A DNA stretch of 64,000 bases from positions 347,489 to 411,488 of the forward strand of contig BPKO01000003.1 of the NCBI GenBank assembly GCA_026005175.1, read 5' to 3'. The position numbers were made by a program, and so were the translations under genes. Numbering within the stretch: position 1 is the stretch's first letter; each line of letters begins with the position of its first letter. This document shows, in pieces, positions 17,356-27,059 of the stretch. Origin of the DNA: Candidatus Tectimicrobiota bacterium (GTDB taxonomy: Bacteria > Tectomicrobia > Entotheonellia > Entotheonellales > Entotheonellaceae). Under the pieces are notes generated by a model. That model saw only the letters and a program-made list of their open reading frames with translations. It was not told the DNA's origin and did not search any database.

Positions 17356-18804
17356 GTGTCCGAGGAGGGGGCCCTCGCTCCGCTGGCCCACCAGCGCGGG
17401 GCGTACCTGCGCCGGCTGCCGGCCGTGGACGAAGTCTTGCGCCACCTCAGCGCCCAGCCCTGGGGGCAGCAGGTGCCCCGCCAGGCGCTGACCCGCGCGG
17501 TGCGGCAGGTGCTGGCCCGCTACCGCCAGGCGATTTTGCAGGCGCGCGAGCCGGCAGCCCTTGAGGCGCTCTCCTTGAGCCTGGAAGCCATCGCACAGCA
17601 GGTGCAGGCGCTGCTCGGGCAGGCGCAGGCTTACCGCCTGCAACGCCTCATCAACGCCACCGGGGTGATCGTGCACACCAATCTGGGCCGCTCCCTGCTT
17701 GCGGCCGAAGCGGTGGCCAACTTGCAGCGCGTGGCGCGCGCTTACACCAACCTCGAGTATGACTTGGAAAAAGGCGAGCGCGGCTCGCGCTACGTGCACG
17801 TCGAGGAGTCCCTCAAGGCCCTCACCGGCGCCGAAGCGGCGCTGGTGGTCAACAACAACGCCGCCGCTGTCTTTCTTGCCTTGCAGGCGCTGGCCGCCGG
17901 CAAAGAAGTGATCGTGTCGCGCGGGCAGCTCATCGAAATCGGCGGCTCTTTTCGCCTGCCCGACATCATGCGCAGCAGCGGAGCCATCCTGCGCGAAGTG
18001 GGGACCACCAACAAGACGCACCTGCGCGACTATGCCCAGGCCATCAACGAGCGCACCGCCTTGCTGCTGCGGGCCCACACCAGCAACTACCGCATCGTGG
18101 GCTTCACGGCGGAAGTCTCCCTGCCCGAGCTGGTGGAGCTGGCGCACGCCCACAACCTGCCGGTGATGGAAGACCTGGGCAGCGGCACCCTCATCGACTT
18201 GCGCCGCTACGGGCTGCACCACGAGCCGACGGTGCAGGAAGTGGTGGCCAGCGGCGCCGACCTCGTCACCTTCAGCGGCGACAAGCTGCTGGGCGGGCCG
18301 CAGGCCGGCATTCTGGTGGGCAAGGCGGCGTACATCGAGACCATCCGCCGCCACCCGCTGCACCGGGCGGTGCGCGTGGACAAGTTCACCCTGGCCGCCC
18401 TGGAAGCCACGCTGAAGCTGTACGCCGACCCCGAGGCCGCCTGCCGCCAGATTCCCACCTTGGCCATGCTCACCCTGCCGCTGCCGGCCATTGCGCAGCG
18501 GGTGCGGCGGCTGCGGCGGCGCCTGCCGGCGGCGGTGCAGGCGGCCTACCGGCTGCGCGTCATCGACGGCGCCTCGGCGGTGGGCGGCGGCGCGCTGCCG
18601 CTGGAAGCCTTGCCCACCAAGCTGGTGGCCTTGCAGCCGAGCTTTTGCTCGGTGAGCGAGCTGGAGCGGCGGCTGCGGCAGCACCGGCCACCGATCATTG
18701 CCCGCATTGCCCACGACCAGGTGCTGCTAGACCTGCGCACCGTCCAAGAGCACGAGATTCCGGAAGTGGCAGCGGCGCTCTGCGCCCTGGTACCAAAGCC
18801 ATGA
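17356..18804 (+). CDS. selA: L-seryl-tRNA(Sec) selenium transferase
   Basis: A 482-residue PLP enzyme that converts seryl-tRNA(Sec) to selenocysteinyl-tRNA(Sec) using selenophosphate. An N-terminal helical domain binds the tRNA (residues 1-75). Then come INATGVIVHTNLGRS, VNNNAAAVFL and the PLP lysine K310 in TFSGDKLLGG. A GTG start at 17356 (or 17353) follows GGGAGGAGG. The last bases overlap the selB ATG, so the two are translationally coupled. The matching tRNA-Sec lies at 27.6 kb. Confidence 0.96.
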   Translation: MSEEGALAPLAHQRGAYLRRLPAVDEVLRHLSAQPWGQQVPRQALTRAVRQVLARYRQAILQAREPAALEALSLSLEAIAQQVQALLGQAQAYRLQRLINATGVIVHTNLGRSLLAAEAVANLQRVARAYTNLEYDLEKGERGSRYVHVEESLKALTGAEAALVVNNNAAAVFLALQALAAGKEVIVSRGQLIEIGGSFRLPDIMRSSGAILREVGTTNKTHLRDYAQAINERTALLLRAHTSNYRIVGFTAEVSLPELVELAHAHNLPVMEDLGSGTLIDLRRYGLHHEPTVQEVVASGADLVTFSGDKLLGGPQAGILVGKAAYIETIRRHPLHRAVRVDKFTLAALEATLKLYADPEAACRQIPTLAMLTLPLPAIAQRVRRLRRRLPAAVQAAYRLRVIDGASAVGGGALPLEALPTKLVALQPSFCSVSELERRLRQHRPPIIARIAHDQVLLDLRTVQEHEIPEVAAALCALVPKP

Positions 18805-20729
18805 AGCAAATCGTCCTGGGCACGGCAGGCCACATCGATCACGGCAAGACGAGCCTGATTAAGGCGCTCACCGGCATCGACACCGACCGGCTGAAAGAAG
18901 AAAAAGAGCGGGGCATCACCATCGACTTGGGGTTTGCCTTCTTGCAGCTCGACGACGAGGTGCAGCTGGGCATCATCGACGTGCCCGGTCACGAGCGCTT
19001 CGTCAAGAACATGCTGGCCGGGGTGGGGGGCATCGACTTGGTGATGCTGGTCATCGCCGCCGACGAAGGCGTCATGCCGCAGACGCGCGAGCACCTGGCC
19101 ATTTGCGAGCTGCTGCGGGTGCGCGAGGGGCTGGTGGCGCTGACCAAGACCGACCTTGTCGATGCCGACTGGCTCGAGCTGGTGCGCGAGGACACCGCGG
19201 AGTTCCTGCGCGGCACGTTTCTTGAGGGCAAGCCCATCGTGCCCGTTTCTGCCAAAACCGGCGAGGGGCTGCCGGCTTTGCTCGACGCCCTGCGCCACCT
19301 CTGCCAGGGGCTGACGCCGCGCTCGACCGCCGGCCCGGTGCGCCTGCCCATCGACCGCGTCTTTACCGCGCGCGGTTTTGGCGTGGTGGTCACCGGCACG
19401 CTGTTTTCCGGCTGCCTGCGCCTCGAGGACCGCGTCGAGGTGCTGCCGCACGGGCTGGCGGCGCGGGTGCGCGGCCTGCAGGTCCACAACCGGCCGGTGA
19501 GCGAGGCGGTGGCTGGACAGCGCACCGCCGTCAACCTGCAGGGGGTAGAAAAAGCGGCGCTGCAGCGAGGCGACGTGCTCGTCACCCCCGGGCGCTTTCC
19601 TGCCACTTACATGCTCGACGTCACCCTGACACTGCTGCGCGACGCGCCGCGCCCCCTGAAGCACCGCGACCGGGTGCGCTTCCACATCGGCACCAGCGAG
19701 ATCATGGGCCGCGTCATGCTGCTGGACCGTGACGAGGTGCAGCCAGGCGAAGAAGTCCTGGCGCAGCTGCGCCTCGAAGCACCGGCGGTGGCGGCGCCGC
19801 ACGACCGCTACGTGCTGCGCAGCTACTCGCCGATGCAGACCATCGGCGGCGGCATGGTGCTCGACGCCCTGCCGGCCAAGCACAAGCGCCACCGGCCCCA
19901 GGTGCTCGAGCAGCTGGCCGTGCTGCGCGACGGCACCGCCGCGCAGGCTTTTGCCGTGCACCTCTACAACGCCGAGTACGCCGGCCTGCAGTGGGCCGAC
20001 TTCCTGCGGCGCAGCGCCCTTGACGAAGCGGCGCTGCGCGAGGTGGTAGACACCCTGCGCCAGCAGGGGCTCGGGGTGGCCATCGAAGAAAACCCGCCCT
20101 GGCTGCTGCACCGCGAGCAGTACGCGCGGGCGCGGGCACGCCTTTTGGCGCTGGTGGCGGAGTTTCACCGCGCCAACCCGCTCAAGCCGGCCATGTTCAC
20201 CGAGGAGCTGCGCAGCAAGCTGCCGCAGATGCACGACAAGGTCTTTGCTGCCCTGCTGCACGACCTGGCGGCGGCGGGCGAGCTGGAAGTGAGCCGGGAC
20301 AAAGTCAAGCTGGCGCAGCACACCGTAACGCTGTCTCCCGAGCGCCAGGCGCTCGTCGATGCCCTGGAGCGGACCTTTGCCCAGGCGCGCTACCAGCCCC
20401 CCAGCGTCGAGGAGGCGCTGGCTGCCCACGGGCTGACGCGCCCCGAGGACCGCGAGCTGCTGCAGGTGCTGGTGGATCAGGGCCGGCTGGTGCGGGTCAA
20501 GAGTGACCTTTTTTATCATCCCGAGGCCCTGGCCGAAATCGAGCGGCAGCTGCGCGCTTATCTGAGCGAAAAAGGCGAGATCACTGCCGGCGAGTTCCGC
20601 GATCTCTTGCAGATCTCGCGCAAGTACGCCATTCCCCTGCTCGAGTACTTCGACGGCCAGCGGCTCACCGTGCGCCTGGGAGACAAGCGCGTGCTGCGCA
20701 AAGCCTCCTCGGGGACTGCCCCTGCCTGA
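18801..20729 (+). CDS. selB: Selenocysteine-specific elongation factor
   Basis: A 642-residue GTPase that delivers Sec-tRNA to UGA codons followed by a SECIS hairpin. G1 is GHIDHGKT at 10-17, G3 is DVPGHE at 60-65 and G4 is TKTD at 114-117. Beta-barrel domains 2 and 3 follow, then C-terminal winged helices that bind SECIS RNA. The ATG at 18801 overlaps the selA stop (ATGA). Length and motifs look fully functional. Confidence 0.96.
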   Translation: MKQIVLGTAGHIDHGKTSLIKALTGIDTDRLKEEKERGITIDLGFAFLQLDDEVQLGIIDVPGHERFVKNMLAGVGGIDLVMLVIAADEGVMPQTREHLAICELLRVREGLVALTKTDLVDADWLELVREDTAEFLRGTFLEGKPIVPVSAKTGEGLPALLDALRHLCQGLTPRSTAGPVRLPIDRVFTARGFGVVVTGTLFSGCLRLEDRVEVLPHGLAARVRGLQVHNRPVSEAVAGQRTAVNLQGVEKAALQRGDVLVTPGRFPATYMLDVTLTLLRDAPRPLKHRDRVRFHIGTSEIMGRVMLLDRDEVQPGEEVLAQLRLEAPAVAAPHDRYVLRSYSPMQTIGGGMVLDALPAKHKRHRPQVLEQLAVLRDGTAAQAFAVHLYNAEYAGLQWADFLRRSALDEAALREVVDTLRQQGLGVAIEENPPWLLHREQYARARARLLALVAEFHRANPLKPAMFTEELRSKLPQMHDKVFAALLHDLAAAGELEVSRDKVKLAQHTVTLSPERQALVDALERTFAQARYQPPSVEEALAAHGLTRPEDRELLQVLVDQGRLVRVKSDLFYHPEALAEIERQLRAYLSEKGEITAGEFRDLLQISRKYAIPLLEYFDGQRLTVRLGDKRVLRKASSGTAPA

Positions 20730-20765
20730 GCCGCGGTGTCGCGCATTTTTGCTGGAGGAGGCGCC

Positions 20766-21914
20766 ATGGATCTGCACTTTACCCCTGAGGAGGCGGCCTG
20801 GATGGCGCGGGTGCAGGAATTTGCGCAGCGCGAAGTGGCCCCTTACGCCGCCAGGTGGGACGAGACCGAGCACGTGCCGCGCGGTCACGTGCAGAAGCTG
20901 GCCGACTTTGGCCTCTTCGGCCTGGCGGTGCCCAAGGCCTACGGCGGCCACGGCCGCACCCCGCTGGAGGCGCTCCTGGCCATCGAGGCCATTGCCGAGC
21001 ACTGTGGCGTCAGCGGGCGCCTGGTGGTGGACCACAATTTTGGCCCCACCGGGCTCATTCGCCACTACGGCAGCGAGGCGCAAAAGCACCAGTGGCTGCC
21101 GCGGATTGCGCGGGGCGAGGTGCTTGCCAGCATTTGCATCACCGAGCCGCACCACGGCTCCGACGCCAACCAGCTGGAGACTTGCCTGGTTGAAGACGGC
21201 AAGGGGGGCTACCGGCTCAGCGGCCACAAGCGCTGGATCACCGGCGCCGGCGAGCGGGAGCTGTACGTGGTCCTGGCGCGCTTTGGGGAGACCCCGGGCA
21301 GCGACGGCATTGGCTGCGTCCTGGTGCCGGCCAGCAGCCCGGGGGTGGAAGACGGGCCGCGCGAGCCCACGCTGGGCCTGCGGGGCCTGCGTGAAGCCGA
21401 GCTCTTCTTTCGCGAGGTGCCGGTGACGCCCGAACAGATTCTGGTTCCTGCCGGGCCGGGGAGCTTCCGCCGGCTGATGCAGGCTTACAACGGCCAGCGG
21501 GTAGGGGCGGCCATGGTGGCCACCGGGATTGCCAAGGCGGCGCTGAAAGCGGCCCTGGCCTATGCCCAGGAGCGCCACCAGTTCGGCCGTCCCATTGCCG
21601 ACTTTCAAGCCATTCAGTTTCGCCTGGCCGACATGGCCATTCAAATCGATGCTGCCCGTTATCTCTGCTACCGGGCCATCCAAAGCGGCGATCCCCCCGA
21701 GCGCTACGCCGCCGGGGTGGCCAAGACCTTTGCCGCCGAAATGGCCATTGCCGTCACCAACAGCGCCTTGCAGGTCTTTGGCGGCAACGGCTACAGCCGC
21801 CGCTATCCCATCGAGCGCCTCTTGCGCGACGCGCGCATGTTCACCCTGGGCGGAGGCACCGTGGAGATCCAGCGCCTGGGCATTGCCCGCGCCCTGCTCC
21901 ACCACGGGTACTGA
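20766..21914 (+). CDS. Acyl-CoA dehydrogenase with non-canonical active site
   Basis: A 382-residue FAD flavoprotein of the acyl-CoA dehydrogenase fold: ITEPHHGSD for FAD/substrate, then the C-terminal helical domain with QVFGGNGYSR. The usual catalytic Glu just before GT near the C-terminus (YEGT) is Gly363 here (LGGGTVEIQR). The alternative Glu position of isovaleryl-/long-chain enzymes is Gln244 (NGQR). It may use another base or have a modified reaction. The ATG at 20766 follows GGAGGAG. It lies between selB and the alpha/beta hydrolase, with no obvious pathway partner. Confidence 0.85.
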   Translation: MDLHFTPEEAAWMARVQEFAQREVAPYAARWDETEHVPRGHVQKLADFGLFGLAVPKAYGGHGRTPLEALLAIEAIAEHCGVSGRLVVDHNFGPTGLIRHYGSEAQKHQWLPRIARGEVLASICITEPHHGSDANQLETCLVEDGKGGYRLSGHKRWITGAGERELYVVLARFGETPGSDGIGCVLVPASSPGVEDGPREPTLGLRGLREAELFFREVPVTPEQILVPAGPGSFRRLMQAYNGQRVGAAMVATGIAKAALKAALAYAQERHQFGRPIADFQAIQFRLADMAIQIDAARYLCYRAIQSGDPPERYAAGVAKTFAAEMAIAVTNSALQVFGGNGYSRRYPIERLLRDARMFTLGGGTVEIQRLGIARALLHHGY

Positions 21915-21947
21915 CCCCGGCCGCCGTTTTCCTATGCCGGAGCACGC

Positions 21948-22715
21948 ATGCCTTTCGTCACCGTCAACGCGCAGCGTCTGGAATACGAGTGGTTCTGCCT
22001 CCCTCCGGCAGCCTGTCCGCCCATCGTGCTGCTCCACGAAGGGCTGGGCTCGCTGGCCATGTGGAAGGACTTTCCCCACCAGGTGGCGCAGGCCACGGGC
22101 CACCGGGTGCTGGGCTATTCGCGTCTGGGCTATGGCCGCTCCGACCCCCTGCGCGGCCCGCGTCCGGTCCGCTACATGCACGACGAGGCGCTGCACACCC
22201 TGCCTTGCCTTCTTGACGCCTTGCAAATCGAGCGTCCGGTGCTGCTGGGACACAGCGACGGCGGTTCGATTGCCCTGATTTACGCCGGAGGGACGGGGCG
22301 GCCGGTCGCCGGCCTCATTTTGATGGCGCCCCACGTGATGGTCGAAGACATCTCAGTAGCCAGTATTGCCGCCGCCCGCACCGCCTATCAGACCACCGAC
22401 CTGCGGGACCGCCTGGCCCGTTACCACGCCGACGTAGACGGCGCGTTTTGGGGCTGGAACGAGGTCTGGCTGCGCCCGGAGTTTCGCACCTGGAACATTG
22501 AGGCGTACTTGCCGGCGATTACCTGCCCGGTGCTGGCCATCCAGGGAGAAGACGACCCTTACGGCACCATGGCGCAAATCGAGCGCATTGCCCAGCAGGT
22601 GCGCGGTCCGGTCGAGCTGCTCCGGCTCCCGGGCTGCGGCCATTCGCCCCACCGCGACCAGCCCCAGGCCGTTCTTGCCGCCATTGCCCGCTTCATGGCG
22701 CGCCTGGCATGCTGA
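21948..22715 (+). CDS. Alpha/beta hydrolase
   Basis: A 255-residue hydrolase. The nucleophile is S103 in GHSDGG, the acid is D202 or D203 in GEDDPYG, and the His is H232 in GCGHSPHRD. The oxyanion strand is LLHEGLGS. Small esterases, lactonases and C-C hydrolases share this layout, so the substrate is open. The gene starts 33 bases after the acyl-CoA dehydrogenase on the same strand and may be co-transcribed with it. Confidence 0.85.
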   Translation: MPFVTVNAQRLEYEWFCLPPAACPPIVLLHEGLGSLAMWKDFPHQVAQATGHRVLGYSRLGYGRSDPLRGPRPVRYMHDEALHTLPCLLDALQIERPVLLGHSDGGSIALIYAGGTGRPVAGLILMAPHVMVEDISVASIAAARTAYQTTDLRDRLARYHADVDGAFWGWNEVWLRPEFRTWNIEAYLPAITCPVLAIQGEDDPYGTMAQIERIAQQVRGPVELLRLPGCGHSPHRDQPQAVLAAIARFMARLAC

Positions 22716-22778
22716 GCCTGTCGATGAAGCTCATTTGGCTCTTTAACGATCTTTGGGTAAAGCGGTTAACCTCTCTTT

Positions 22779-23102
22779 CCCTTCGAACGCCTCCCTTGGC
22801 CGCTGCCCAAAGGCCTGGGCAGCGACGAATTTGCCAAGCGCAGAGGCCGTCGCCACGCCACACTGCTGGTCAACCTGCGCACGCTGCCGGTCTTTGACGT
22901 CCTGGAGCAGCACACCAGAGTTGCCGCCCAGGCTTTTTGGCCGTGCGCCCGGAATCGGGTCAAACAGGCAACCCCTCAGGAGCGCGATGCCTTGGCCGCC
23001 GCCCTTCGTCGCTGGCAGCCGTGGATTTTGACCCTCTTTCTGGAGCAGGTGAGCACTGGGGTGACGGAAGGGATCACCGCCAAGATCAAGCAGCGACACT
23101 GC
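22779..23102 (+). pseudogene. ISL3-like transposase remnant
   Basis: One open frame without a proper start. It contains GSDEFAKRRGRRHATLLVNL, which matches the DDE-strand pattern of ISL3 transposases (DEFAxRxGxxYxTxLVD). After a large internal deletion comes VTEGITAKIKQ, matching the C-terminal TEGxxxxIK motif. The middle and N-terminal parts are missing. It marks an old insertion between the core block and the MFS/ArsR pair. Confidence 0.6.
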
Positions 23103-23156
23103 CCTCCCACGTCTGCACCGGTCCATGCGCCGGATTTTTGTGCCCCTTGTCCTTGC

Positions 23157-24425
23157 CTAGCGGACGACCGCCCGCAGCTGTGGTGGCACGGCCCACCGGC
23201 TACAGAAGGCAGCCAGCAGCAACCCTCCAGCTACCAGCAACCATACGGGTTGATAGCTGCCCACAGCCGCGGACAGCAGGCCACAGAGCAGGGGACCGAG
23301 GGCAGAGCCCAGACGAATGCCCAGATAAATGGGCCCGTAAATGCGGCCGAAGGCCTGTTGTCCAAAGCACTGCGCCGTGGTCAAGGGTTGCAGGATGACC
23401 ACGATTCCCATGGTAAAGCCAAAAAGGGCCGAACCGAGGACAAGGCCCCACGCGGCCGTGGTTGTAGCGAGCAACCCAAATGCCGCTGCCTGCAGCAGGA
23501 AAATACCCGTGGTCACTTGCCGGGGAGGCCAGAGATTGCCAAACAGCGTAAAGCTGAGACGTCCCAAGGTGCCGGTGAGGGTGGTCACAGTGACCACGGT
23601 GGCGGCTGCGAGCAAGTCAAACGTCGCTTGCAGGAACATCACCTGATGCACCAAAAAACCGCTTTGCGCTATCATGCCCAGGAGAAAACTAATGGCCAGG
23701 GTCCAGAAGGCGCTGGTGCGCATGGCCTCTGCCACGGTCCAGGGATGGGCATCGGAGGCCCGCGTGGCCATGGCAGGAGCATGCAGGGGTTGTGGGTCGC
23801 CGTCTCCTGGCAGGCCTAACTCCTCTGGGCCGTCCTTGATCACCCAGAGGGCAAGAGGCACGACGAGGCCGATGGTGATCATCGCCAAGACCCATCCCCC
23901 TGCTGGTCCTCCCCAACGTTGCAGCAGCGCCGCGTTGAGAGGCACCAACAGGCTTCCCCCGAGACTCGCACCAAACGTCGCCGCGGCCATGGCACGCGCA
24001 CGCTGGTGCACGAACCAGCGCGCCACGATCTTTCCCAGGGTGACCGTATGCAGGCAGGCAAACCCCGTACTCAACAGCCAAAATGCCAGATACGTGTGCC
24101 AGAAGTGACGAACCAACCCAAAGCCGAGCACCCCGGCCGCCATGGCCAGCGCTCCCACCACCAAGACCCCTCGTGGACCGCGACGATCCAGGAGGCGCCC
24201 CACCACGATACCGGCCACCCCGGCCCAGAGATGAAAGAACATGGGGCCCACCGACAACGCCGCCCGCGACCATCCATAGGTGTCGACAAGGTACCCGAGG
24301 AAGACGCCCTGGTTGAACACCCCTACGCCCCAAGTGATAAAGGCCACCAGATTGCATGCCCCCACGATGATCCAGCCGTAGTAGAACCGCGGCCGGAACG
24401 GGACAGCCCCGCGAGATCGGCCCAT
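23157..24425 (-). CDS. MFS transporter (oxalate/formate-antiporter-like)
   Basis: A 422-residue protein with about 12 hydrophobic segments and the MFS loop motif VVGRLLDRRGPRGVL between TM2 and TM3. A central cytoplasmic loop lies at about residues 200-230. The YYGWIIVGACNLVAF opening is typical of the OFA-like/monocarboxylate branch. It diverges from the ArsR-type regulator across a short region holding a palindromic operator, so the regulator probably controls it. Substrate unknown. Its coding sequence is less GC-rich than neighbouring core genes. Confidence 0.85.
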   Translation of the reverse strand: MGRSRGAVPFRPRFYYGWIIVGACNLVAFITWGVGVFNQGVFLGYLVDTYGWSRAALSVGPMFFHLWAGVAGIVVGRLLDRRGPRGVLVVGALAMAAGVLGFGLVRHFWHTYLAFWLLSTGFACLHTVTLGKIVARWFVHQRARAMAAATFGASLGGSLLVPLNAALLQRWGGPAGGWVLAMITIGLVVPLALWVIKDGPEELGLPGDGDPQPLHAPAMATRASDAHPWTVAEAMRTSAFWTLAISFLLGMIAQSGFLVHQVMFLQATFDLLAAATVVTVTTLTGTLGRLSFTLFGNLWPPRQVTTGIFLLQAAAFGLLATTTAAWGLVLGSALFGFTMGIVVILQPLTTAQCFGQQAFGRIYGPIYLGIRLGSALGPLLCGLLSAAVGSYQPVWLLVAGGLLLAAFCSRWAVPPQLRAVVR

Positions 24426-24559
24426 GGAAGAGCTCCCTTACGGAGAGGTGCACAGGCCAAGGAGCCTACGCAAGCGGGATGCTTCAGCGACCATGGTCCT
24501 GTACCACGCTTGCGCCATAGGCCCTGATGATATATGCTTCTTCATGGGCCTGTCAAGAC

Positions 24560-24579
24560 ATATCTCTTTTAAGAGATAT
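24560..24579. promoter_or_regulatory. Palindromic operator in front of the ArsR-type gene
   Basis: Perfect inverted repeat ATATCTCTT-TT-AAGAGATAT, ending 4 bases before the regulator ATG. A further related half-site lies upstream (GATATATG near 24530). The AT-rich palindrome is typical of ArsR/SmtB winged-helix dimers. Its position would block the regulator's own transcription or translation start and, by proximity, the divergent MFS gene. Confidence 0.7.
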
Positions 24580-24583
24580 ATCA

Positions 24584-25279
24584 ATGCGCTCCCTGGCCAA
24601 AATCACCCGGGCCTTGGCGGATGAAACCCGCTTGCGCATCCTCATGGCGCTTCTCGAAGGAGAGGCCACGGTCAGCGACCTGGTCACGCGCCTGGGCCTA
24701 GCCCAACCCCGCATCTCGACCCATCTGGCCGTTTTGCGCCAAGCCGGCCTAGTGACGACGCAACACGTGGGACGTCAGCGGCTCTACCGTCTGGCAGGAG
24801 CACCGGTGCGGGATATCTTAAGCGCCCTGCGAGCCCTCGCGTCTGTCCCCCCGCGCCGTCGTCCCCAAGCCGAGCGTGCAGTGCGGCGTCACACGGCCTT
24901 GCGCCAGGCACGCACGTGCTACGACCATCTAGCAGGGATGGCAGGCGTGGACTTACTCGACGCGCTGCTGCAGCATGGCTGGGTGGAGCCAGAAGCTTGC
25001 GAGAAAAACACACGACCGCAGTATCGGCTCACCGCGCAAGGAGCCCAGGCCCTGGCGGCCCGTGGAGTGGATCTGGCCTCCGCTTACCGGACACGACGGC
25101 AGTTTGCTTATGGCTGCCCGGACTGGACTGAACGGCGGCCTCATCTGGGCGGCGCCCTGGGCGCAGCGATTTTTCACGCGCTCCAGCGGACGGGGGTGTT
25201 ACGCCAACAGCGTCAGAGCAGGGTGGTGCAGCTCCAGCGTCCCGTCAGGGAATGGCTGAATCCCCTCCCTTCACGTTAG
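24584..25279 (+). CDS. ArsR-family winged-helix regulator
   Basis: A 231-residue regulator. The N-terminal wHTH runs KITRALADETRLRILMALLEGEATVSDL through the recognition helix QPRISTHLAVLRQAGLV. The C-terminal extension contains CYDHLAG and DWTERRPHLGGALGAA, found in a common subgroup of larger ArsR proteins. No metal-binding CxC motif is seen, so the signal may be organic rather than a metal. The ATG at 24584 directly follows the palindrome. Probable autoregulator and regulator of the divergent MFS gene. Confidence 0.88.
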   Translation: MRSLAKITRALADETRLRILMALLEGEATVSDLVTRLGLAQPRISTHLAVLRQAGLVTTQHVGRQRLYRLAGAPVRDILSALRALASVPPRRRPQAERAVRRHTALRQARTCYDHLAGMAGVDLLDALLQHGWVEPEACEKNTRPQYRLTAQGAQALAARGVDLASAYRTRRQFAYGCPDWTERRPHLGGALGAAIFHALQRTGVLRQQRQSRVVQLQRPVREWLNPLPSR

Positions 25280-25479
25280 GCAACGGTGCGATCTGGGGGC
25301 ACAGTGGCATCCTCGCCAGCGCGTGTGAGGCGGCTTTGCGGGGCAAAGGGGCACCTTCCTTACTTCCCGCAGAGGTCTCGGCATGCCAGGGAACAGCGGC
25401 ATAATCTTTTGCCCTACCGGAACGATTGCCCTGGAAAGTGGGCATTCGCCTACGTGGGACGTCCGGCGGGACGTGCCAG

Positions 25480-26373
25480 CTACGCCTTGCGGTACACCGG
25501 AAGCAGGTACGAATCGTGAAAATCCACGCCGGGGACCCGCGCCCTCACCTCCAGCTCCCAGCAGATGTTGGGGTACTCCGTAAGCCGCGTCGAGAGGTCC
25601 GGATCGTCCGGCAAGGGGAAGCGAACTTCCACCTCGGACGCCAACCGGTCCTCTGGCGTGACGACTTGGGTGTCTTTATAGCGCTGGTAGACCACCTTGG
25701 TGGCAGACTCGTGATCGGCAGCCCGCCGCACGTAGTACTGCTCGAGGCAGCGCAAGGTGAACTCGACGCGCTCGAGGCGGCCGCCGCGGGTTTTGCTGAA
25801 GGCCACGTGGACTTCATCACCAAGGAAGAACGGAAACTTGCGAAATGCAAGGCGGCTGCGGCCGTATTTTCGGTACTTGAGAATGTGTAAGACCATGACG
25901 TAGAGATAAGCGGGAATGAGGAGGTCGAAGAGGCCGGTAAAGAGGCTCCAGGCGATGAAGAGGTATTTGCTGGGAGGCGGGTCTTTGAAAATGACCCAGT
26001 TAAACGGCAGCAAAAAGAAAACGAAAAACGCCAGCCCCAGTAGCCACCCCAACAGGTGCAACTGCCCGCTTTCCACCCCGGCTTCGTTCCAGGGATAGTC
26101 GCCGCGCCAGGGTTCGCCGGGATACCGGCGCAGCTGCTTTTCTTTGAATTTGTGGCGCTTGTAGTCCTTGTGGCAGGCAGAGAGCAGCGCCAGTCCGGCC
26201 ATGGCGAAGCAGCCACCGCCGGAGAAGGCGACAATGTGAACCTTAAAGAGCATCAGCGCCACACCCGCAACGACGGCAACGATGCCGATTGCCAGGGCGA
26301 TCGCCCCGCCGCCAAAGGTGTTCTCGAAGCGGCCCGGGTGGCCTTTGAGCAGCTTGCGTTCGGTCTCTGCCAT
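25480..26373 (-). CDS. Predicted four-TM membrane protein with C-terminal beta domain
   Basis: A 297-residue protein. Hydrophobic segments lie at about 24-43, 47-66, 104-128 and 138-162. They are followed by a soluble C-terminal half with alternating strands (LRCLEQYYVRR, ICWELEVRARVPGVDFHDSYLLPV) that looks like an arrestin-type or Ig-like beta sandwich. I do not recognise a named family. It starts at an ATG at 26373 and stands alone. The 200 bases between it and the ArsR gene hold nothing recognisable. Confidence 0.65.
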   Translation of the reverse strand: MAETERKLLKGHPGRFENTFGGGAIALAIGIVAVVAGVALMLFKVHIVAFSGGGCFAMAGLALLSACHKDYKRHKFKEKQLRRYPGEPWRGDYPWNEAGVESGQLHLLGWLLGLAFFVFFLLPFNWVIFKDPPPSKYLFIAWSLFTGLFDLLIPAYLYVMVLHILKYRKYGRSRLAFRKFPFFLGDEVHVAFSKTRGGRLERVEFTLRCLEQYYVRRAADHESATKVVYQRYKDTQVVTPEDRLASEVEVRFPLPDDPDLSTRLTEYPNICWELEVRARVPGVDFHDSYLLPVYRKA

Positions 26374-26564
26374 ACTCGTATTTCTATCGGTATCCCCTTC
26401 CCCACACCTGAGCCCTTTCGTCGGAGGCAGGCGCCCTTTGCCTCGGCACCGCCCAGGACACCGCTGCCGTCACGGCTTTGGTACCGGTTCTGGTCACGGT
26501 TCCGTATCGAATTTGGCTGCATTCCATTACGCTTCCGGCCCTATCTTTCAATGTCTTGCGGCCT

Positions 26565-26715
26565 TCACCGCGGCGTGGGCATGCCCTGGCGCCAAGGTGT
26601 GCGTAACGCAAGGTCATCGCAAGGTGCTTGTGCTCCAGCAGGGCTCGCACCGTGGGCAAATCCACACCAGCGACTCGCTCTTCCTGAGGCCGGTATGCAG
26701 CGCGCGGCGAAAAAT
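26565..26715 (-). pseudogene. Tyrosine recombinase (integrase) remnant
   Basis: Two short pieces in different frames: ALHTGLRKSESL, the first catalytic-Arg box of XerC-like integrases, and DLPTVRALLEHKHLAMTLRYAHLG, the HxLR...Y-type C-terminal box. About 100 residues between them are missing. The rest of 26376-26936 shows no gene. Its position about 0.9 kb from the 3' end of tRNA-Sec suggests a decayed element once integrated at that tRNA. Confidence 0.55.
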
Positions 26716-26936
26716 CAGAGATCGGAATGGGAACGATCGGAATGGGAACGCGCGTGAACCTCTCGCAGACAGCAGGAGGGGTGATAACTCTTCCACGCGC
26801 TCAGAGCGGGGGTTCAGGCATGCCAGGAGGCGCTGGAAGCCGTCTGGTTCTCTCCGTGTCAACCGCACACCTGCCGGCTATCAGTCGCTGGCGCCTATGG
26901 ACGTGCCTACCCCCCATCACCCCATTCCCACCTGGC

Positions 26937-27059
26937 TCACTGGCGCTGCTTCACCTTCTTCCGTGCCCGGCTGGTATAGATCCAGCCCCACACGAAGATT
27001 CCCAGGCTGAGGACGAACCAGGCCAGGCTGAGCCATTCCCATCTATTCAGGGGTGCCAT
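26937..27059 (-). CDS. Small single-TM peptide, 40 aa
   Basis: ATG at 27059, opening MAPLNRWEW. A hydrophobic, Trp-rich helix (LSLAWFVLSLGIFVWGWIY) follows, then a basic tail (TSRARKKVKQRQ). One TM segment with positive-inside topology is predicted. The start lies inside the last codons of the upstream 59-residue ORF, a 17-base overlap suggesting translational coupling. No homolog is known to me. Confidence 0.45.
   Translation of the reverse strand: MAPLNRWEWLSLAWFVLSLGIFVWGWIYTSRARKKVKQRQ

Noticed and set aside
18546-22334. A minus-strand open frame of about 1,260 codons opposite selB, the acyl-CoA dehydrogenase and part of the hydrolase
   Set aside because: It is antisense to three clear genes, shows only low-complexity His/Gln/Ala/Gly-rich sequence and reflects high GC codon bias on the other strand.
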